This document shows, piece by piece, positions 17,641 through 28,379 of a stretch of DNA of 64,000 nucleotides. The translations under genes and the position numbers were made by a program. Position 1 is the first letter of the stretch, and each line of letters begins with the position of its first letter. Below the pieces are notes generated by a model that had not been told where the DNA came from, ran no database searches, and was given only the letters and a program-made list of their open reading frames with translations. This stretch comes from Sneathiella litorea (GTDB taxonomy: Bacteria > Pseudomonadota > Alphaproteobacteria > Sneathiellales > Sneathiellaceae): contig NZ_WTUW01000002.1 in the NCBI RefSeq assembly GCF_009882915.1, positions 620,309 to 684,308 on the forward strand, in the 5' to 3' direction.

Positions 17641-17679
17641 AAAACGCAAACGAACGACTTGGGACCCCAAGCCGTTCGT
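17641..17679 (-). terminator. Hairpin with U-rich tail between ppi and queA
   Basis: On the minus strand two arms CGAACG and CGTTCG (17651-17656 and 17673-17678) plus CTTGG/CCAAG form a stem with one mismatch and a 4-base loop, followed by TTTGCGTTTT. The U tract is interrupted, so it is more likely an attenuator than a full terminator. It lies a few bases before the queA start. Confidence 0.5.
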
Positions 17680-17699
17680 GCCCAAAAAAATGCAAAATG

Positions 17700-18182
17700 T
17701 TACTCGGCGTCAGCCGCAACCTTGAGGCTGAGGATCTTGTCCGGGTCCGCAACGGAGCCATTGTCCATGCTGTTACCCTTCTTGATCTTGTGCACGGCGT
17801 CCATACCCTCGACCACCTGGCCCCAGATTGAATACTGGCTATCCAGATGCGGCGCACGATCGAACATAATGAAGAACTGGCTGTCGGCACTGTCGGGATG
17901 ACCGGCACGGGCCATGGAACAGGTGCCCTCAATATGGGCTTCGCCGGAGAACTCAGCGGAGAGGTTCTGCCCCGATCCCCCAGTTCCCGTCCCCTGCGGA
18001 CAGCCAGTCTGTGCCATGAAGCCATCGATTACCCGATGGAAGACAATGCCGTCATAAAAACCATCACGCGCAAGTTCCTTAATGCGGCTGACATGGTTTG
18101 GCGCCAGATCGGGACGCATCTCGATGACGACACGGCCATCTTTCAGTTCAAGATAAAGGGTGTTTTCTAAATCACGGGACAT
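17700..18182 (-). CDS. Peptidyl-prolyl cis-trans isomerase, cyclophilin type
   Basis: A 160-residue cyclophilin without a signal peptide, so cytoplasmic (PpiB type). Core residues are present: VFHRVIDGFMAQTGCPQGTG, ARAGHPDSADSQFFIMFD and WGQVVEGMDAV; the catalytic Arg is in FHRVI and the Gln in DSQFFI. AGGAG precedes the start at 6 bases. It sits between coaD and queA in the gyrA run, an arrangement often seen in this class. Confidence 0.95.
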   Translation of the reverse strand: MSRDLENTLYLELKDGRVVIEMRPDLAPNHVSRIKELARDGFYDGIVFHRVIDGFMAQTGCPQGTGTGGSGQNLSAEFSGEAHIEGTCSMARAGHPDSADSQFFIMFDRAPHLDSQYSIWGQVVEGMDAVHKIKKGNSMDNGSVADPDKILSLKVAADAE

Positions 18183-18224
18183 TAATTGCTCCTGTCGCGT
18201 CCGGATCCTTCCCGGACATTAGTG

Positions 18225-18740
18225 TTAGTTCGTCTTTTTGCTCCTGATAAGCTCGACGCGTTCAACAATCTTCTTTGCCGTCGCCGCAGAAACAAATTTT
18301 GTGATATCACCGTCCAGCAGGGCAATTTCCTTGACCAAGCTGGAGGCGATGAATTGATGCTGGTCCGACGCCATCAGGAAAACCGTCTCAATCTCGGAAT
18401 TCAGGCGACGGTTCATGCCGACCATCTGGAACTCATATTCAAAGTCGGACACAGCGCGAAGCCCTCGAATAATGATGGCCGCACCAACCTGCTCCGCAAA
18501 ATGCATCAACAGATTGTTGAAGGGTTTCACTACGAAATTGGTTCCCGGAAATTCCTCGGTCATCTTTTCGACCATCTCAACCCGTTCTTCCACGGTAAAG
18601 AGAGGATTTTTCCCCGGGTTCATCGCAACACCAATTACCAGCGTATCAACCAGCTTTGACGCACGACGGATAATGTCATAATGCCCTACCGTAATTGGAT
18701 CAAAGGTCCCTGGATACAATCCTACGCGATTCTTCGACAT
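18225..18740 (-). CDS. coaD: Phosphopantetheine adenylyltransferase
   Basis: A 171-residue nucleotidyltransferase that makes dephospho-CoA from 4'-phosphopantetheine and ATP. The GTFDPITVGHYDIIRRA start holds the T/HxGH motif; the second nucleotide motif is ISSSLVKE-like in FIASSLVKEIALLDGD. IIRGLRAVSDFEYEFQM is diagnostic. It follows gyrA by 62 bases and precedes ppi, in one transcriptional direction. Cytoplasmic hexamer in other bacteria. Confidence 0.96.
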   Translation of the reverse strand: MSKNRVGLYPGTFDPITVGHYDIIRRASKLVDTLVIGVAMNPGKNPLFTVEERVEMVEKMTEEFPGTNFVVKPFNNLLMHFAEQVGAAIIIRGLRAVSDFEYEFQMVGMNRRLNSEIETVFLMASDQHQFIASSLVKEIALLDGDITKFVSAATAKKIVERVELIRSKKTN

Positions 18741-18802
18741 GAAACTTCCTTCCCTTCCTTCGCTACTTCTTTTTGTTAGCTTGATAAGATATTTACGTCG
18801 CT

Positions 18803-21571
18803 TTAGCTGTTGGTGTCCTCATCAGGGGCCTCAATATTGTCCTCCCCGTTTTCATCATTTTCATCGTCAGACTTTGCATCTTCAAGCGCGGTAACAGAGA
18901 CAACCTGCTCCCCTTCCGCGGTCTTGAACAGGGTCACGCCCTGCGTATTCCGGCCAGCGATACGGATATCTGTTACCGGTGTCCGGATCAGTTTACCCCC
19001 ATTGGTAACCAGCATGATCTGCTCATCTTCCGTGATCGGGAAGGTGGCGATTACATCGCCGTTCCGGCTAGAGGTTTCAATGTTGATGATTCCCTGACCA
19101 CCGCGATTGGTGACCCGATACTCATAGGCATTTGTTCGCTTGCCATAACCGTTGACGGTGATCGCCAGCAAGACCTCTTCCTGCGTGTAAAGCTCTTCAT
19201 AGAGCTCTGGAGTCATACCATCCCCATATTCCGTAACAGCGCCGCTTTCATCAGCAGAACGTCGGGTTTTCAGGTAAGCATCCCGTGTCTCTGTATCAAC
19301 TTCCACATGATTGAGGATAGACATACCAATCACGCTATCCCCCTTCGCAAGTTTCATGCCGCGGACACCGCTGGAGTCCCGCCCCTTGAACAACCGAACA
19401 TCGGTTGCACGGAAGCGAATACATTTACCGCCTTTCGCGACCAGTAACACGTCATTCGCCGCAGTACAAATCTGGACGCCGATCAACTGATCATCCTCAT
19501 CAAGCTTCATGGCGATCTTGCCATTCGACTTCACGTTTGAGAAATCACTTAAAAGGTTGCGGCGGACATTACCCTTGGCAGTCGCAAACATGACTTCCAG
19601 TTCGGACCAGCTATCTTCCTCCTCAGGCAACGGCATGAGGGTATAGATAACCTCCCCTTCCTCAAGCGGCAGGAGATTGATGATCGCCTTGCCGAGACTT
19701 TGCGGAGAGCCCTGCGGCAGGCGGTAAACCTTCAGCTTGTAAACACGCCCAAAGGAGGAGAAGAACAATACTGGCGTATGGGTGTTCACCACAAACACCT
19801 GCGTCACGAAATCCTCATCGCGGGTCTGCATACCGGCGCGGCCCTTGCCACCGCGTCGCTGCGGTTTATAGGTCGAGAGCGGAACGCGTTTGATATAACC
19901 CTTGTGACTGACCGTCAGCACCATATCCTCGCGCTGGATCAGGTCCTCAATATCATGCTCGAACTCATTTTCCTCGATCATGGTGCGCCGCGGCACCGCG
20001 TATTTTTCCTTCATCTCGAGAAGTTCGTCGCGGATGATGCCGATCAGGCGCGGACGGCTGGACAGAATATCGAGATAATCGAGGATCTTTGCGCCCAGAT
20101 CCTTTAACTCGTCGCCAATTTCATTTTGGCCGAGCGCTGTCAAACGCTGCAGGCGCAGATCAAGAATAGCCCTGGCCTGGGCTTCCGATAGGCGGTAGGA
20201 GCCATCTTCATTGATCGTATATTGTGGATCATCGACCAGCCGGATCAGGGCTTCGACGGTGCCCGCAGGCCAATCCTTGCCCATCAGCTCGGCGCGCGCC
20301 GTTGCCGGATCAGGCGCCGCGCGGATCAGTTTGATGATGTCATCGATATTGGCCACCGCAATCGCAAGGCCGATCAAGACATGCGCCCGCTCCCGTGCCT
20401 TGCCAAGCAAGTACTTTGTCCGGCGGGAAATAACCTCCTCCCGGAAATCAAGGAAGGCATCGAGCAGTTCCTTGACATTGAGAAGCTCCGGCTTGCCGCG
20501 ATTTAGCGCCAGCATATTGACGCCGAAAGAGGTTTGCAGCGAAGTGAAACGATAAAGCTGGTTCAGCACCACTTCCGCCATTGCATCACGCTTGATCTCG
20601 ATAACGACCCGCACACCATGACGGTCCGACTCATCGCGAAGATCGCCAATTCCCTCAACCTTCTTCGCGCGCACAAGGTCGGCTATCTGCTCGACCAGGC
20701 GGGCCTTATTGATTTGGTAGGGGATTTCCGTGACGATCAGCGCCTGCCGGTCCTTGCGGATTTCCTCCACGTCGACTTTCGCCCGCATGATAACGGACCC
20801 GCGTCCGGTGGTCAGGCCGCTAATTGACCCACTCCGTCCGAGGATCGTCCCGCCCGTCGGAAAGTCCGGCCCCGGGATGTAGTCGATCAGCTCCTCAACG
20901 CCCATTTCCGGCTTTTCAAGAAGCGCCAACGCTCCGTCAACCACCTCGCCGAGGTTATGCGGCGGAATATTAGTCGCCATGCCGACGGCGATACCGCCCG
21001 CGCCGTTAACCAGAAGATTGGGATAGCGTGCCGGCAGAACAGAGGGTTCGCGCTCGCTATCATCATAGTTGTTAACGAAATCGACTGTATCCTTGTCGAT
21101 ATCATCGATCAGGCTCTCTGCGGCCTTTTGCAGGCGGGCCTCGGTATACCGCATGGCGGCGGCCTTGTCGCCGTCCATGGAACCAAAGTTGCCCTGCCCC
21201 TCGACCAGCTTGAGGCTCATGGAGAAATCCTGCGCGAGACGCACCATGGCATCATAAATCGCGCTATCCCCATGGGGATGATAACGACCCATCACATCAC
21301 CGACGACGCGGGCAGATTTGCGGAATGCCTTGTCGGAGGTATAGCCATTCTCATACATGGCGTAAATGATCCGCCGGTGCACCGGCTTGAGGCCGTCGCG
21401 GGCATCGGGAAGCGCACGCGAGACAATCACGCTCATGGCATAGTCGAGATACGACCGCCGCATTTCCTCTTCAATAGTAACCGGAACGATATGGTTATCG
21501 GAAGGAGGTATCGTTACATCATTCAAGGCAGGGGTTCCTGAATAAACTTGAGTATGCCGGGCATTGGCCAA
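18803..21571 (-). CDS. gyrA: DNA gyrase subunit A
   Basis: A 922-residue type IIA topoisomerase subunit that cuts and rejoins DNA during negative supercoiling. The N-terminal winged-helix/tower domain has [13 protein letters not shown] and the catalytic tyrosine in [11 protein letters not shown]. The quinolone-determining positions equal the sensitive state (Ser and Asp of GDSAIYD, corresponding to Escherichia coli Ser83 and Asp87). The beta-pinwheel domain carries a GyrA box in [10 protein letters not shown]. The end is unusually acidic (about 20 Asp/Glu in the last 30 residues), which in other gyrases tunes supercoiling. It starts the coaD-ppi-queA-tgt run. Confidence 0.98.
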   Translation of the reverse strand: MANARHTQVYSGTPALNDVTIPPSDNHIVPVTIEEEMRRSYLDYAMSVIVSRALPDARDGLKPVHRRIIYAMYENGYTSDKAFRKSARVVGDVMGRYHPHGDSAIYDAMVRLAQDFSMSLKLVEGQGNFGSMDGDKAAAMRYTEARLQKAAESLIDDIDKDTVDFVNNYDDSEREPSVLPARYPNLLVNGAGGIAVGMATNIPPHNLGEVVDGALALLEKPEMGVEELIDYIPGPDFPTGGTILGRSGSISGLTTGRGSVIMRAKVDVEEIRKDRQALIVTEIPYQINKARLVEQIADLVRAKKVEGIGDLRDESDRHGVRVVIEIKRDAMAEVVLNQLYRFTSLQTSFGVNMLALNRGKPELLNVKELLDAFLDFREEVISRRTKYLLGKARERAHVLIGLAIAVANIDDIIKLIRAAPDPATARAELMGKDWPAGTVEALIRLVDDPQYTINEDGSYRLSEAQARAILDLRLQRLTALGQNEIGDELKDLGAKILDYLDILSSRPRLIGIIRDELLEMKEKYAVPRRTMIEENEFEHDIEDLIQREDMVLTVSHKGYIKRVPLSTYKPQRRGGKGRAGMQTRDEDFVTQVFVVNTHTPVLFFSSFGRVYKLKVYRLPQGSPQSLGKAIINLLPLEEGEVIYTLMPLPEEEDSWSELEVMFATAKGNVRRNLLSDFSNVKSNGKIAMKLDEDDQLIGVQICTAANDVLLVAKGGKCIRFRATDVRLFKGRDSSGVRGMKLAKGDSVIGMSILNHVEVDTETRDAYLKTRRSADESGAVTEYGDGMTPELYEELYTQEEVLLAITVNGYGKRTNAYEYRVTNRGGQGIINIETSSRNGDVIATFPITEDEQIMLVTNGGKLIRTPVTDIRIAGRNTQGVTLFKTAEGEQVVSVTALEDAKSDDENDENGEDNIEAPDEDTNS

Positions 21572-21704
21572 GCACAGAAAAAACCATTAAACTCCCCTAC
21601 CGATATTAGCGATCGTCAGGGTTGGCTTGTTCTACAAGATATCAGCCCCATAAGCAACCTTTAGCAGGCCTCATACAGGCGGCAGTTTTGCCCAACATGC
21701 AACC

Positions 21705-21968
21705 TTACAAAGCCGCGCTGTCGAGAGCCTGATGAACCGGGGACAAGGGTGCCGGGTTCCGCACGCGACCCGCAACCATCCGGCTATGCAATTTGGTTAT
21801 GATCCGGCTTCCTGTTTTTTCAAAAAGGAATGGAAAAATGGCATGAACCGACGCGCAAACCCCTGCTGCAAACAACCAGAAGGCAAAAGTGGCGGACATT
21901 TCCATATGCTCGAAATAGCTTTCATTAACAGAGGCAGGGTGGTCTGTGAAAAGGTGCTGGAGTGTCAT
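21705..21968 (-). CDS. Small membrane protein, DUF6356-like
   Basis: An 87-residue protein: HPASVNESYFEHMEMSATFA, one hydrophobic segment (FWLFAAGVCASVHAIFPFLF) and FEKTGSRIITKLHSRMVAGR. The order HPASV-x-E-x-YFEHM, hydrophobic helix, ending FxKTGSR.I..LH.RM is that of the DUF6356 family. Function unknown; probably an inner-membrane protein. It stands alone between gyrA and the Lrp regulator. Confidence 0.7.
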   Translation of the reverse strand: MTLQHLFTDHPASVNESYFEHMEMSATFAFWLFAAGVCASVHAIFPFLFEKTGSRIITKLHSRMVAGRVRNPAPLSPVHQALDSAAL

Positions 21969-22119
21969 GGTCTTTGTCCGCTCTTTAAGAATTGTTATAC
22001 GCTTGATACAAGAGAGATAATAACGGAAAACGGTGGAATATTTATCCTTTATTGACGTATTATCCCTAATATGTGAAACATAAATTCTAAAAAATCCAAT
22101 TCTGCCGGAAAATTATTCC

Positions 22120-22578
22120 ATGGATAGTATTGATCGCAAGATCCTTAGTCACTTGCAGCAGGACAGCTCGATTGCTGTAGCTGACCTTGCAGAGAAAGTC
22201 GGCTGCTCCCGCACTGCCTGCTGGCGGCGCATCAAGTCGCTCGAGGAAACGGGCATGATCCGGGCACAAGTCACCCTACTGGATCGTCACAAGCTTAATT
22301 TGCCGGTCACTGTTTTCGTTGCCATCAAGACCAGCCGCCATGATGTGGACTGGCTCAAGAAATTTGCCGACACCGTGGATCGTTTTCCGGAGATAATGGA
22401 ATTTTACCGGATGAGCGGTGACATTGATTATCTGCTGAAAGTGGTGGTGCCGGATGTTGCGGCCTATGACAAGTTCTATCACCGCCTGATCCGCGAGATT
22501 GATCTCTCCGATGTCAGCTCCAACTTCGCCATGGAGGAGATCAAATTCACCACCGCCCTGCCCCTGCAAACGCCCTAG
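22120..22578 (+). CDS. Lrp/AsnC-family transcriptional regulator
   Basis: A 152-residue protein with an N-terminal helix-turn-helix (DSIDRKILSHLQQDSSIAVADLAEKVGCSRTACWRRIKSLEETGMI) and the C-terminal amino-acid-binding RAM domain (PVTVFVAIKTSRHDVDW, FPEIMEFYRMSGDIDYLLKV, YDKFYHRLIREIDL). This is the usual architecture. It is convergent with the HyuA-type gene and their stops overlap by four bases. The ligand and target genes are unknown; its own divergent promoter region precedes it. Confidence 0.93.
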   Translation: MDSIDRKILSHLQQDSSIAVADLAEKVGCSRTACWRRIKSLEETGMIRAQVTLLDRHKLNLPVTVFVAIKTSRHDVDWLKKFADTVDRFPEIMEFYRMSGDIDYLLKVVVPDVAAYDKFYHRLIREIDLSDVSSNFAMEEIKFTTALPLQTP

Positions 22579-24575
22579 CGGGCGATCCGCGGCCGTCCGA
22601 AGGCAGTGACGTCGAGAAGACTCTCGACAAACATTTCCTGGCCATTGATATGGGCGATATTATCTCGCCGGACGAACTTCGTGTTTATTTCCGCCGCCCC
22701 GGCCTCGATCGCCAGTTCCCGCGCCTCACAGGTCAGGCATTTCTCCGCTTCGGCAGCCGCGGCCTCAAGGCTCGCAAAATCCAGCGGCTCCCCGCTATGA
22801 TAAAGGCGATAGCCGTCGTTATCCGTCGGGGAGATACTGGCATGGGCGCTCACACGGACCTGCCCTACCACCGCACCCACCGCATTGGCGACACCGGCAT
22901 GTTCGGGGATGACGGCCCTTGTCTTGAGTCGTGCCGCCACCTCCGGATAGTAGATATGGGCCGACGCACCGAGCCCGATTACCGGCAGGCGAAGGCCAAT
23001 ATCCACATTGACCAGCGGATGGGGATCCTCCCTGTGCGCCGCATGAAGAACCGTCACTGCCTCGCCCGGCGTCAGTAAGGAATCCTTGCCCAGCGCCGCG
23101 GCGAGTAACGTCTCACTCGATGTGGTCACCAGCGCGTTAAAAATCATGTCACTCACCTCTGTCGCCGACCGGGCGAGCGGAACACCGCGCCCATCCTTTT
23201 GCCGGGCAAAGAGGGTCGCCGCCTTTTCCGCCGCGCTCCGGTCCCAGGCTTCGTGCAGCCCCAGAACATGTGCCGCATCGGACGGCGTCAGCCCGGCAAT
23301 CATCACCAGGCCCGCCGACACCAGCCGGTCCAGCGCTGCCGCCTGTTTTCTCCGCGTGACCAGCTTCTCCAAAGGCATTGGTCCAGCCTGTAACTCGGCG
23401 AGCAGCTCTCTTTCGAGATCAGAAAGGTTGGCCAGATGCGCGCTTTCCCGACCCACCGCAAGGGCAAAGCGGCCAAAATTATCCTGCCATCGCTCCCGCA
23501 ACAGTTGCGCGTCCAGTGTGGTCTGCACAAGATCGGGATAGTCCACGGCGAGCAGACTGACCGGCACCACGCGCCGCGGCCCCAGCGCCAGCGCGAGCAC
23601 GAATCCGGACTTGACCGCCGCCACCTCGCTATCCCCGCCAAGCCCGACCGTATGGATCGCCACCGCCTCCACCATGGTGCGCCAGCCGCCAACGGTCGCG
23701 CCATCTGCATCAAGGCGTGGACTGCCGTTTTCAAGAACCGCAATATCTGTCGTCGTCCCGCCGATATCCGAGACAATCGCGTTTTTCTCGCCGCTTAAGT
23801 AGGCCGCGCCGACAAGGCTTGCCGCCGGACCGGAAAGGATCGTCTCGATCGGTTTCACCTTGGCAATCTCCGCCGAGATCAGGGCGCCATCCCCCTGCAC
23901 CACCATCAGCGGCGCGTCAATTTTCATCTCCGCGAACAGGGACTCGCTTGAGGTGATCAGGTGATGGATAAGATTGATCAGCCGCGCATTCAGGACAGAC
24001 GTCAGCGCCCGCCGCGGTCCGTCGAGCTTGCTGGAAAGCTCATGACTGCAGGTGACGCTGTAGCTGTCTGACCGCTGTAGAATTAGCTCGCGAACCCGGA
24101 GTTCATGCTCGGGGTTGCGGATGGCGAAAAGGCCGGCAACCGCAAAGGCCGTGACATGACCCGCCTTTTCCGCGAGCTCCGCCGCAAGCGCTGCCTCGTC
24201 GAGCGGAACCTCGGCCTCTCCCTGCCCGTTATGCCCTCCGCCCAAAAATATGACGGGATCACCCTTCAGGGCTTCGCGCAGGCCATTGCGATCCAGCGCC
24301 GCCTCGTCAAAACCGATCATGACCAGGCAGACATGGCCGCCCTGCCCCTCCACCAGCGCGTTAGTCGCCAGTGTTGTCGAGAGGGAAACAAGACCGATAT
24401 CGGCGGGAGAAATCTTTTCCGCCGCGACTACGGCCGCCACAGACTTGCCGATACCGACGGCATAATTTGCCCGCGTGGTAAGAGACTTGGCGCTAGCGAT
24501 CACGCCCCGTTCCTCATCGAACAGCACGGCATCCGTATAGGTGCCCCCGGTATCAATCCCCAATAACAACGCCAT
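22575..24575 (-). CDS. Hydantoinase A / 5-oxoprolinase-type protein
   Basis: A 666-residue member of the hydantoinase/oxoprolinase A family: MALLLGIDTGGTYTDAVLFD (phosphate-binding loop), LSTTLATNALVEGQGGHV, VGLGGDSEVAAVKSGF and DIGGTTTDIAVLENG. Hydantoinase A subunits usually work with a B subunit encoded next to them, but no hyuB-like gene is adjacent, so it may act alone or with a distant partner. It is a little shorter than classical HyuA (about 690-700). The regulator convergent to it is of Lrp type, which fits amino-acid or hydantoin metabolism (inference). Confidence 0.85.
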   Translation of the reverse strand: MALLLGIDTGGTYTDAVLFDEERGVIASAKSLTTRANYAVGIGKSVAAVVAAEKISPADIGLVSLSTTLATNALVEGQGGHVCLVMIGFDEAALDRNGLREALKGDPVIFLGGGHNGQGEAEVPLDEAALAAELAEKAGHVTAFAVAGLFAIRNPEHELRVRELILQRSDSYSVTCSHELSSKLDGPRRALTSVLNARLINLIHHLITSSESLFAEMKIDAPLMVVQGDGALISAEIAKVKPIETILSGPAASLVGAAYLSGEKNAIVSDIGGTTTDIAVLENGSPRLDADGATVGGWRTMVEAVAIHTVGLGGDSEVAAVKSGFVLALALGPRRVVPVSLLAVDYPDLVQTTLDAQLLRERWQDNFGRFALAVGRESAHLANLSDLERELLAELQAGPMPLEKLVTRRKQAAALDRLVSAGLVMIAGLTPSDAAHVLGLHEAWDRSAAEKAATLFARQKDGRGVPLARSATEVSDMIFNALVTTSSETLLAAALGKDSLLTPGEAVTVLHAAHREDPHPLVNVDIGLRLPVIGLGASAHIYYPEVAARLKTRAVIPEHAGVANAVGAVVGQVRVSAHASISPTDNDGYRLYHSGEPLDFASLEAAAAEAEKCLTCEARELAIEAGAAEINTKFVRRDNIAHINGQEMFVESLLDVTAFGRPRIAR

Positions 24576-24712
24576 CCTGTCTCTCGCCAGCCATCTTGTC
24601 TATGATTCCGGGAAAATCACCTTAGTCATGCTTTGGTCAGGTTACTTGGCCACAACCGACATATTATTAATAGCAATGCGTCATTCGACACCTGATACGC
24701 GCGTCACGCCAC

Positions 24713-24738
24713 AAAAAAAGCCGCCCATGATGGACAGC
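24713..24738 (-). terminator. Intrinsic terminator of ssb
   Basis: On the minus strand GCTGTCCA, loop TCA, TGGGCGGC (with two G-U pairs) is followed by TTTTTTT at 24719-24713. It lies 33 bases after the ssb stop. Confidence 0.75.
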
Positions 24739-24770
24739 TTTTCTAACTTATCGTCGGAACCGTCCTGTAC

Positions 24771-25274
24771 CTAGAACGGGATATCATCATCAAAATCGCC
24801 GCCCATGCCGCTGCCGGATGGACCGCCGTAGCTGCGATCACCGCTGGGGGCACCGCCTCCGCCATAGTCATTTCCACTCTTCTGTGCGCCGCCGCCATAA
24901 CCAGCACCCTGGCCCTGGCCACCACCAACGCTATCAAGCATGGTCAGTGCGGAGTTAAAGCCCTGCAGAACAACTTCCGTAGAGTATTTGGTAATACCGT
25001 CCTGTTCATACTGGCGGGTCTGAAGCTGCCCTTCCAGATAGATCTTGGAGCCTTTTTTCAAAAACTGCTCTGCAATCTTGCAAAGACCTTCGTTAAAGAT
25101 CACGACCCGGTGCCATTCCGTGCGCTCGCGCTTCTCTCCGCTGTCCCGATCCTTCCAGGATTCGCTCGTCGCAACGCGAAGGTTACAGACGGGCTTGCCA
25201 TTATTCATATAGCGAACTTCAGGATCCGCGCCCAGATTTCCAACAAGAATGACTTTATTAACGCTGCCCGCCAT
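24771..25274 (-). CDS. ssb: Single-stranded DNA-binding protein
   Basis: A 167-residue SSB. OB-fold start [32 protein letters not shown] and [19 protein letters not shown]. The middle is Gly-rich and disordered ([13 protein letters not shown]), and the tail DFDDDIPF is the conserved acidic tip that docks partner proteins. It is divergent from uvrA, 205 bases away, a common arrangement in alphaproteobacteria. Confidence 0.97.
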   Translation of the reverse strand: MAGSVNKVILVGNLGADPEVRYMNNGKPVCNLRVATSESWKDRDSGEKRERTEWHRVVIFNEGLCKIAEQFLKKGSKIYLEGQLQTRQYEQDGITKYSTEVVLQGFNSALTMLDSVGGGQGQGAGYGGGAQKSGNDYGGGGAPSGDRSYGGPSGSGMGGDFDDDIPF

Positions 25275-25378
25275 AGTGTGTTCCGCTTTCGATTCTATTT
25301 TCTTTTAAAAAATTCTGGCCAGACAATAGCGTGCAAAAGCGCCTCTGGCCAGTGCTTTTCGACCATAATGTCGACCGT

Positions 25379-25393
25379 GAACAAAGTGAAAAC
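25379..25393 (+). promoter_or_regulatory. Possible SOS (LexA) box upstream of uvrA
   Basis: GAACAAAGTGAAAAC is GAAC-N7-AAAC, one base away from the alphaproteobacterial SOS box GAAC-N7-GAAC. It lies 86 bases before uvrA and between the divergent ssb and uvrA genes. The mismatch leaves it uncertain. Confidence 0.35.
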
Positions 25394-25479
25394 ACTTTTT
25401 ACCAATAAGTCTGGCCTTTTCCCTTATTAACCTATAAATTCCGGCTCAGTTTCAAGCTCACGTCAGGTATACTATCCGA

Positions 25480-28374
25480 ATGCAGAAAATTCTCAGCATC
25501 CGCGGCGCCCGCGAACATAATTTGCAGAATGTTAACATTGATATCCCCCGGGACGAACTGGTGGTGATCACCGGACTGTCCGGATCGGGCAAGTCCTCTC
25601 TTGCTTTCGACACCATCTATGCGGAAGGGCAGCGGCGCTATGTGGAAAGCCTGTCGGCCTATGCACGGCAGTTTCTTGAGATGATGCAGAAACCGGATGT
25701 GGACCATATCGACGGCCTCAGCCCCGCCATTTCGATCGAGCAGAAGACGACGTCGAAGAACCCGCGTTCCACGGTCGGCACGGTGACAGAAATCTATGAC
25801 TATCTGCGCCTTCTCTACGCCCGTATCGGCGTGCCCTATTCTCCAGCGACTGGATTGCCCATCGCCAGCCAGACGGTTAGCCAGATGGTGGACCAGGTTT
25901 TGGCCATGGGCGAAGGCAAACGCCTATACCTGCTGGCCCCCATCGTGCGCGGCCGCAAAGGCGAATACCGCAAGGAATTTCTCGATCTGCGCAAGCGCGG
26001 CTTTCAGCGGGTCAAGGTCGACGGCGAGATTTACGATATTGAGGATACCCCCGAACTCGACAAGCAGATCAAGCATCATATCGATGTTGTTGTGGACCGT
26101 GTTGTCCTGAATGCGGAAATTCAGGGCCGGCTCGCTGATTCCATTGAGACGGCGCTCGATCTCGCCGACGGGCTGTTCGCCGTGGAAGACGCGGACACGA
26201 AGGAACGGACGATGTTCTCCTCCAAGTTCGCCTGTCCGGTTTCCGGCTTCACGATTGAGGAGATTGAGCCGCGCATCTTCTCCTTCAACAACCCTTACGG
26301 CGCCTGCACGGCCTGTGGTGGATTGGGGACGGAAATGTTCTTCGATCCGGACCAGATCGTGCCGGATGTGACGCTCACCTTGCGTGACGGGGCGATTGCC
26401 CCCTGGTCCCGCTCCCAGACGCCGGCACCATACTATATGCAGACTTTGGAAGCCCTCGCCAAGCATTACGGTTTCACTACTACCGAACCGTGGGAAGAAA
26501 TCGATGAGGAGGCCCGCAATGCAATCCTTTTCGGTACCGGGGACACCAAAATCCAGATTACCTTTGATGACGGCCTGCGGACGTACAAGACCAATAAGCC
26601 GTTTGAAGGCGTTATCCCGAATATCGAGCGCCGCTGGCGCGAGACCGACAGCAGCTGGGTCCGCGAGGATCTGGAAAAATATCAGGACAAGACAAATTGC
26701 AGCAAATGCGGCGGACATCGCCTTAAGGAAGAAAGCCTTGCCATCCGCATTGGCGATCATCATATCGGCGAGGTTTGCGCGAAATCCATTCTTGATGCCC
26801 GCAAGTGGTTCAAGGAACTATCCGGAACCCTCTCGGATAAAGACAATTCCATCGCCGAGCGGGTCCTCAAGGAAATCAATGAACGGCTCGGTTTTCTTGT
26901 CGATGTCGGGCTTGAATATCTGACCCTTTCGCGTGGCTCCGGCACACTCTCGGGTGGGGAGAGCCAACGTATCCGCCTTGCCTCCCAGATCGGGTCCGGC
27001 CTGACCGGTGTGCTCTATGTGCTGGACGAGCCGTCCATCGGCCTGCATCAGCGGGACAACGCAAGGCTTCTTAAAACCCTCGTCAATCTGCGCGATCAGG
27101 GCAACTCCGTGATCGTCGTGGAACATGACGAGGAAGCCATCATGACCGCTGACCATGTGGTGGATATGGGTCCACGCGCGGGTCGTCATGGTGGCCGCCT
27201 GATTGCTCAAGGCACGCCTGAAGATATCATGAAGGAGCCGGAAAGTATTACCGGCAAATATCTCTCCGGCGAGATGGAAGTGCCGTTGCCTAAGGAGCGG
27301 CGGCGCATCCAGGAATCCCGCCAGATCCATATCATTGGCGCGCGGCATAACAACCTCAAGCGAGTGAACGTCAACATTCCGCTTGGCACCTTTACCTGCG
27401 TGACCGGCGTGTCGGGCGGCGGGAAGTCGTCGCTGATTATCGAAACACTCTACAAGGCCATTGCCAAAAAGTTGAACAATAACCGCAACCATCCTGGCCC
27501 CCATGACCGGATCGAGGGGATTGAGTGGCTGGACAAGATTGTCGATATCGACCAGTCCCCCATCGGGCGGACACCGCGGTCCAACCCGGCGACCTATACC
27601 GGCGCCTTCACACCGATCCGCGAATGGTTCGCCGGACTGCCAGAAGCCAAGGCGCGCGGCTATAAATCCGGGCGTTTCTCCTTCAACGTCAAGGGTGGCC
27701 GTTGTGAGGCCTGCAAGGGCGATGGCGTCATCAAGATCGAGATGCATTTCCTGCCCGACGTCTATGTGCAATGCGACGTCTGCAAGGGGGAGCGCTATAA
27801 CCGCGAGACACTGGAAATCAAATTCAAGGACAAGTCCATCTCCGACGTACTCAACATGACCGTTGATGACGCGGCGGTGTTCTTCAAGGCGGTGCCGAAC
27901 GTCCGCGAGAAATTCGAGACTTTGCAACAGGTCGGTCTCGGCTATATCCATGTCGGGCAACAGGCGACGACCCTCTCCGGCGGTGAAGCGCAGCGCGTCA
28001 AGCTGGCAAAGGAACTCTCCCGCCGGGCAACGGGCCGTACGCTCTATATCCTCGACGAGCCGACCACGGGCCTTCATTTCGAGGATGTGCGCAAATTGAT
28101 GGAAGTCTTGCAGGCGCTTGTCGATGCCGGCAACAGCGTCCTCGTGATTGAGCATAACCTTGAGGTCATCAAGACCGCCGACTGGGTGGTCGATATGGGC
28201 CCCGATGGTGGTGATGCGGGCGGCTATCTGGTGGCCGAAGGCACGCCGGAAGAGGTTGCCAAAGTGTCGGAAAGCTACACCGGACGGTATCTGAAAGACA
28301 TTCTCGCCAAACGGCCCGCCGTCAAGCAGGCCGAAGGTAAATCGAAAAAGACCAAGAAAACAAAGGCTGCCTGA
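25480..28374 (+). CDS. uvrA: Excinuclease ABC subunit A
   Basis: A 964-residue DNA damage recognition ATPase of nucleotide excision repair. Two ABC cassettes are present: Walker [13 protein letters not shown] and later [13 protein letters not shown], signature motifs [16 protein letters not shown] and [16 protein letters not shown]. Zinc fingers lie at CSKCGGH and at CEACKGDG plus CDVCKGERY. The C-terminal tail is Lys-rich. Length is normal (about 950). It is followed after 5 bases by trmFO. A near SOS box lies upstream. Confidence 0.98.
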   Translation: MQKILSIRGAREHNLQNVNIDIPRDELVVITGLSGSGKSSLAFDTIYAEGQRRYVESLSAYARQFLEMMQKPDVDHIDGLSPAISIEQKTTSKNPRSTVGTVTEIYDYLRLLYARIGVPYSPATGLPIASQTVSQMVDQVLAMGEGKRLYLLAPIVRGRKGEYRKEFLDLRKRGFQRVKVDGEIYDIEDTPELDKQIKHHIDVVVDRVVLNAEIQGRLADSIETALDLADGLFAVEDADTKERTMFSSKFACPVSGFTIEEIEPRIFSFNNPYGACTACGGLGTEMFFDPDQIVPDVTLTLRDGAIAPWSRSQTPAPYYMQTLEALAKHYGFTTTEPWEEIDEEARNAILFGTGDTKIQITFDDGLRTYKTNKPFEGVIPNIERRWRETDSSWVREDLEKYQDKTNCSKCGGHRLKEESLAIRIGDHHIGEVCAKSILDARKWFKELSGTLSDKDNSIAERVLKEINERLGFLVDVGLEYLTLSRGSGTLSGGESQRIRLASQIGSGLTGVLYVLDEPSIGLHQRDNARLLKTLVNLRDQGNSVIVVEHDEEAIMTADHVVDMGPRAGRHGGRLIAQGTPEDIMKEPESITGKYLSGEMEVPLPKERRRIQESRQIHIIGARHNNLKRVNVNIPLGTFTCVTGVSGGGKSSLIIETLYKAIAKKLNNNRNHPGPHDRIEGIEWLDKIVDIDQSPIGRTPRSNPATYTGAFTPIREWFAGLPEAKARGYKSGRFSFNVKGGRCEACKGDGVIKIEMHFLPDVYVQCDVCKGERYNRETLEIKFKDKSISDVLNMTVDDAAVFFKAVPNVREKFETLQQVGLGYIHVGQQATTLSGGEAQRVKLAKELSRRATGRTLYILDEPTTGLHFEDVRKLMEVLQALVDAGNSVLVIEHNLEVIKTADWVVDMGPDGGDAGGYLVAEGTPEEVAKVSESYTGRYLKDILAKRPAVKQAEGKSKKTKKTKAA

Positions 28375-28379
28375 AGATC

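Noticed and set aside
20957-21541. 194-codon plus-strand frame opposite gyrA
   Set aside because: Antisense shadow; the gyrA reading is clear on the other strand.
18803-21571. Possible quinolone-resistance change in gyrA
   Set aside because: The determining positions read Ser and Asp (GDSAIYD), the sensitive state.
26818-28155. 445-codon minus-strand frame inside uvrA
   Set aside because: Antisense shadow of uvrA; no family features and high-GC codon bias explains the length.
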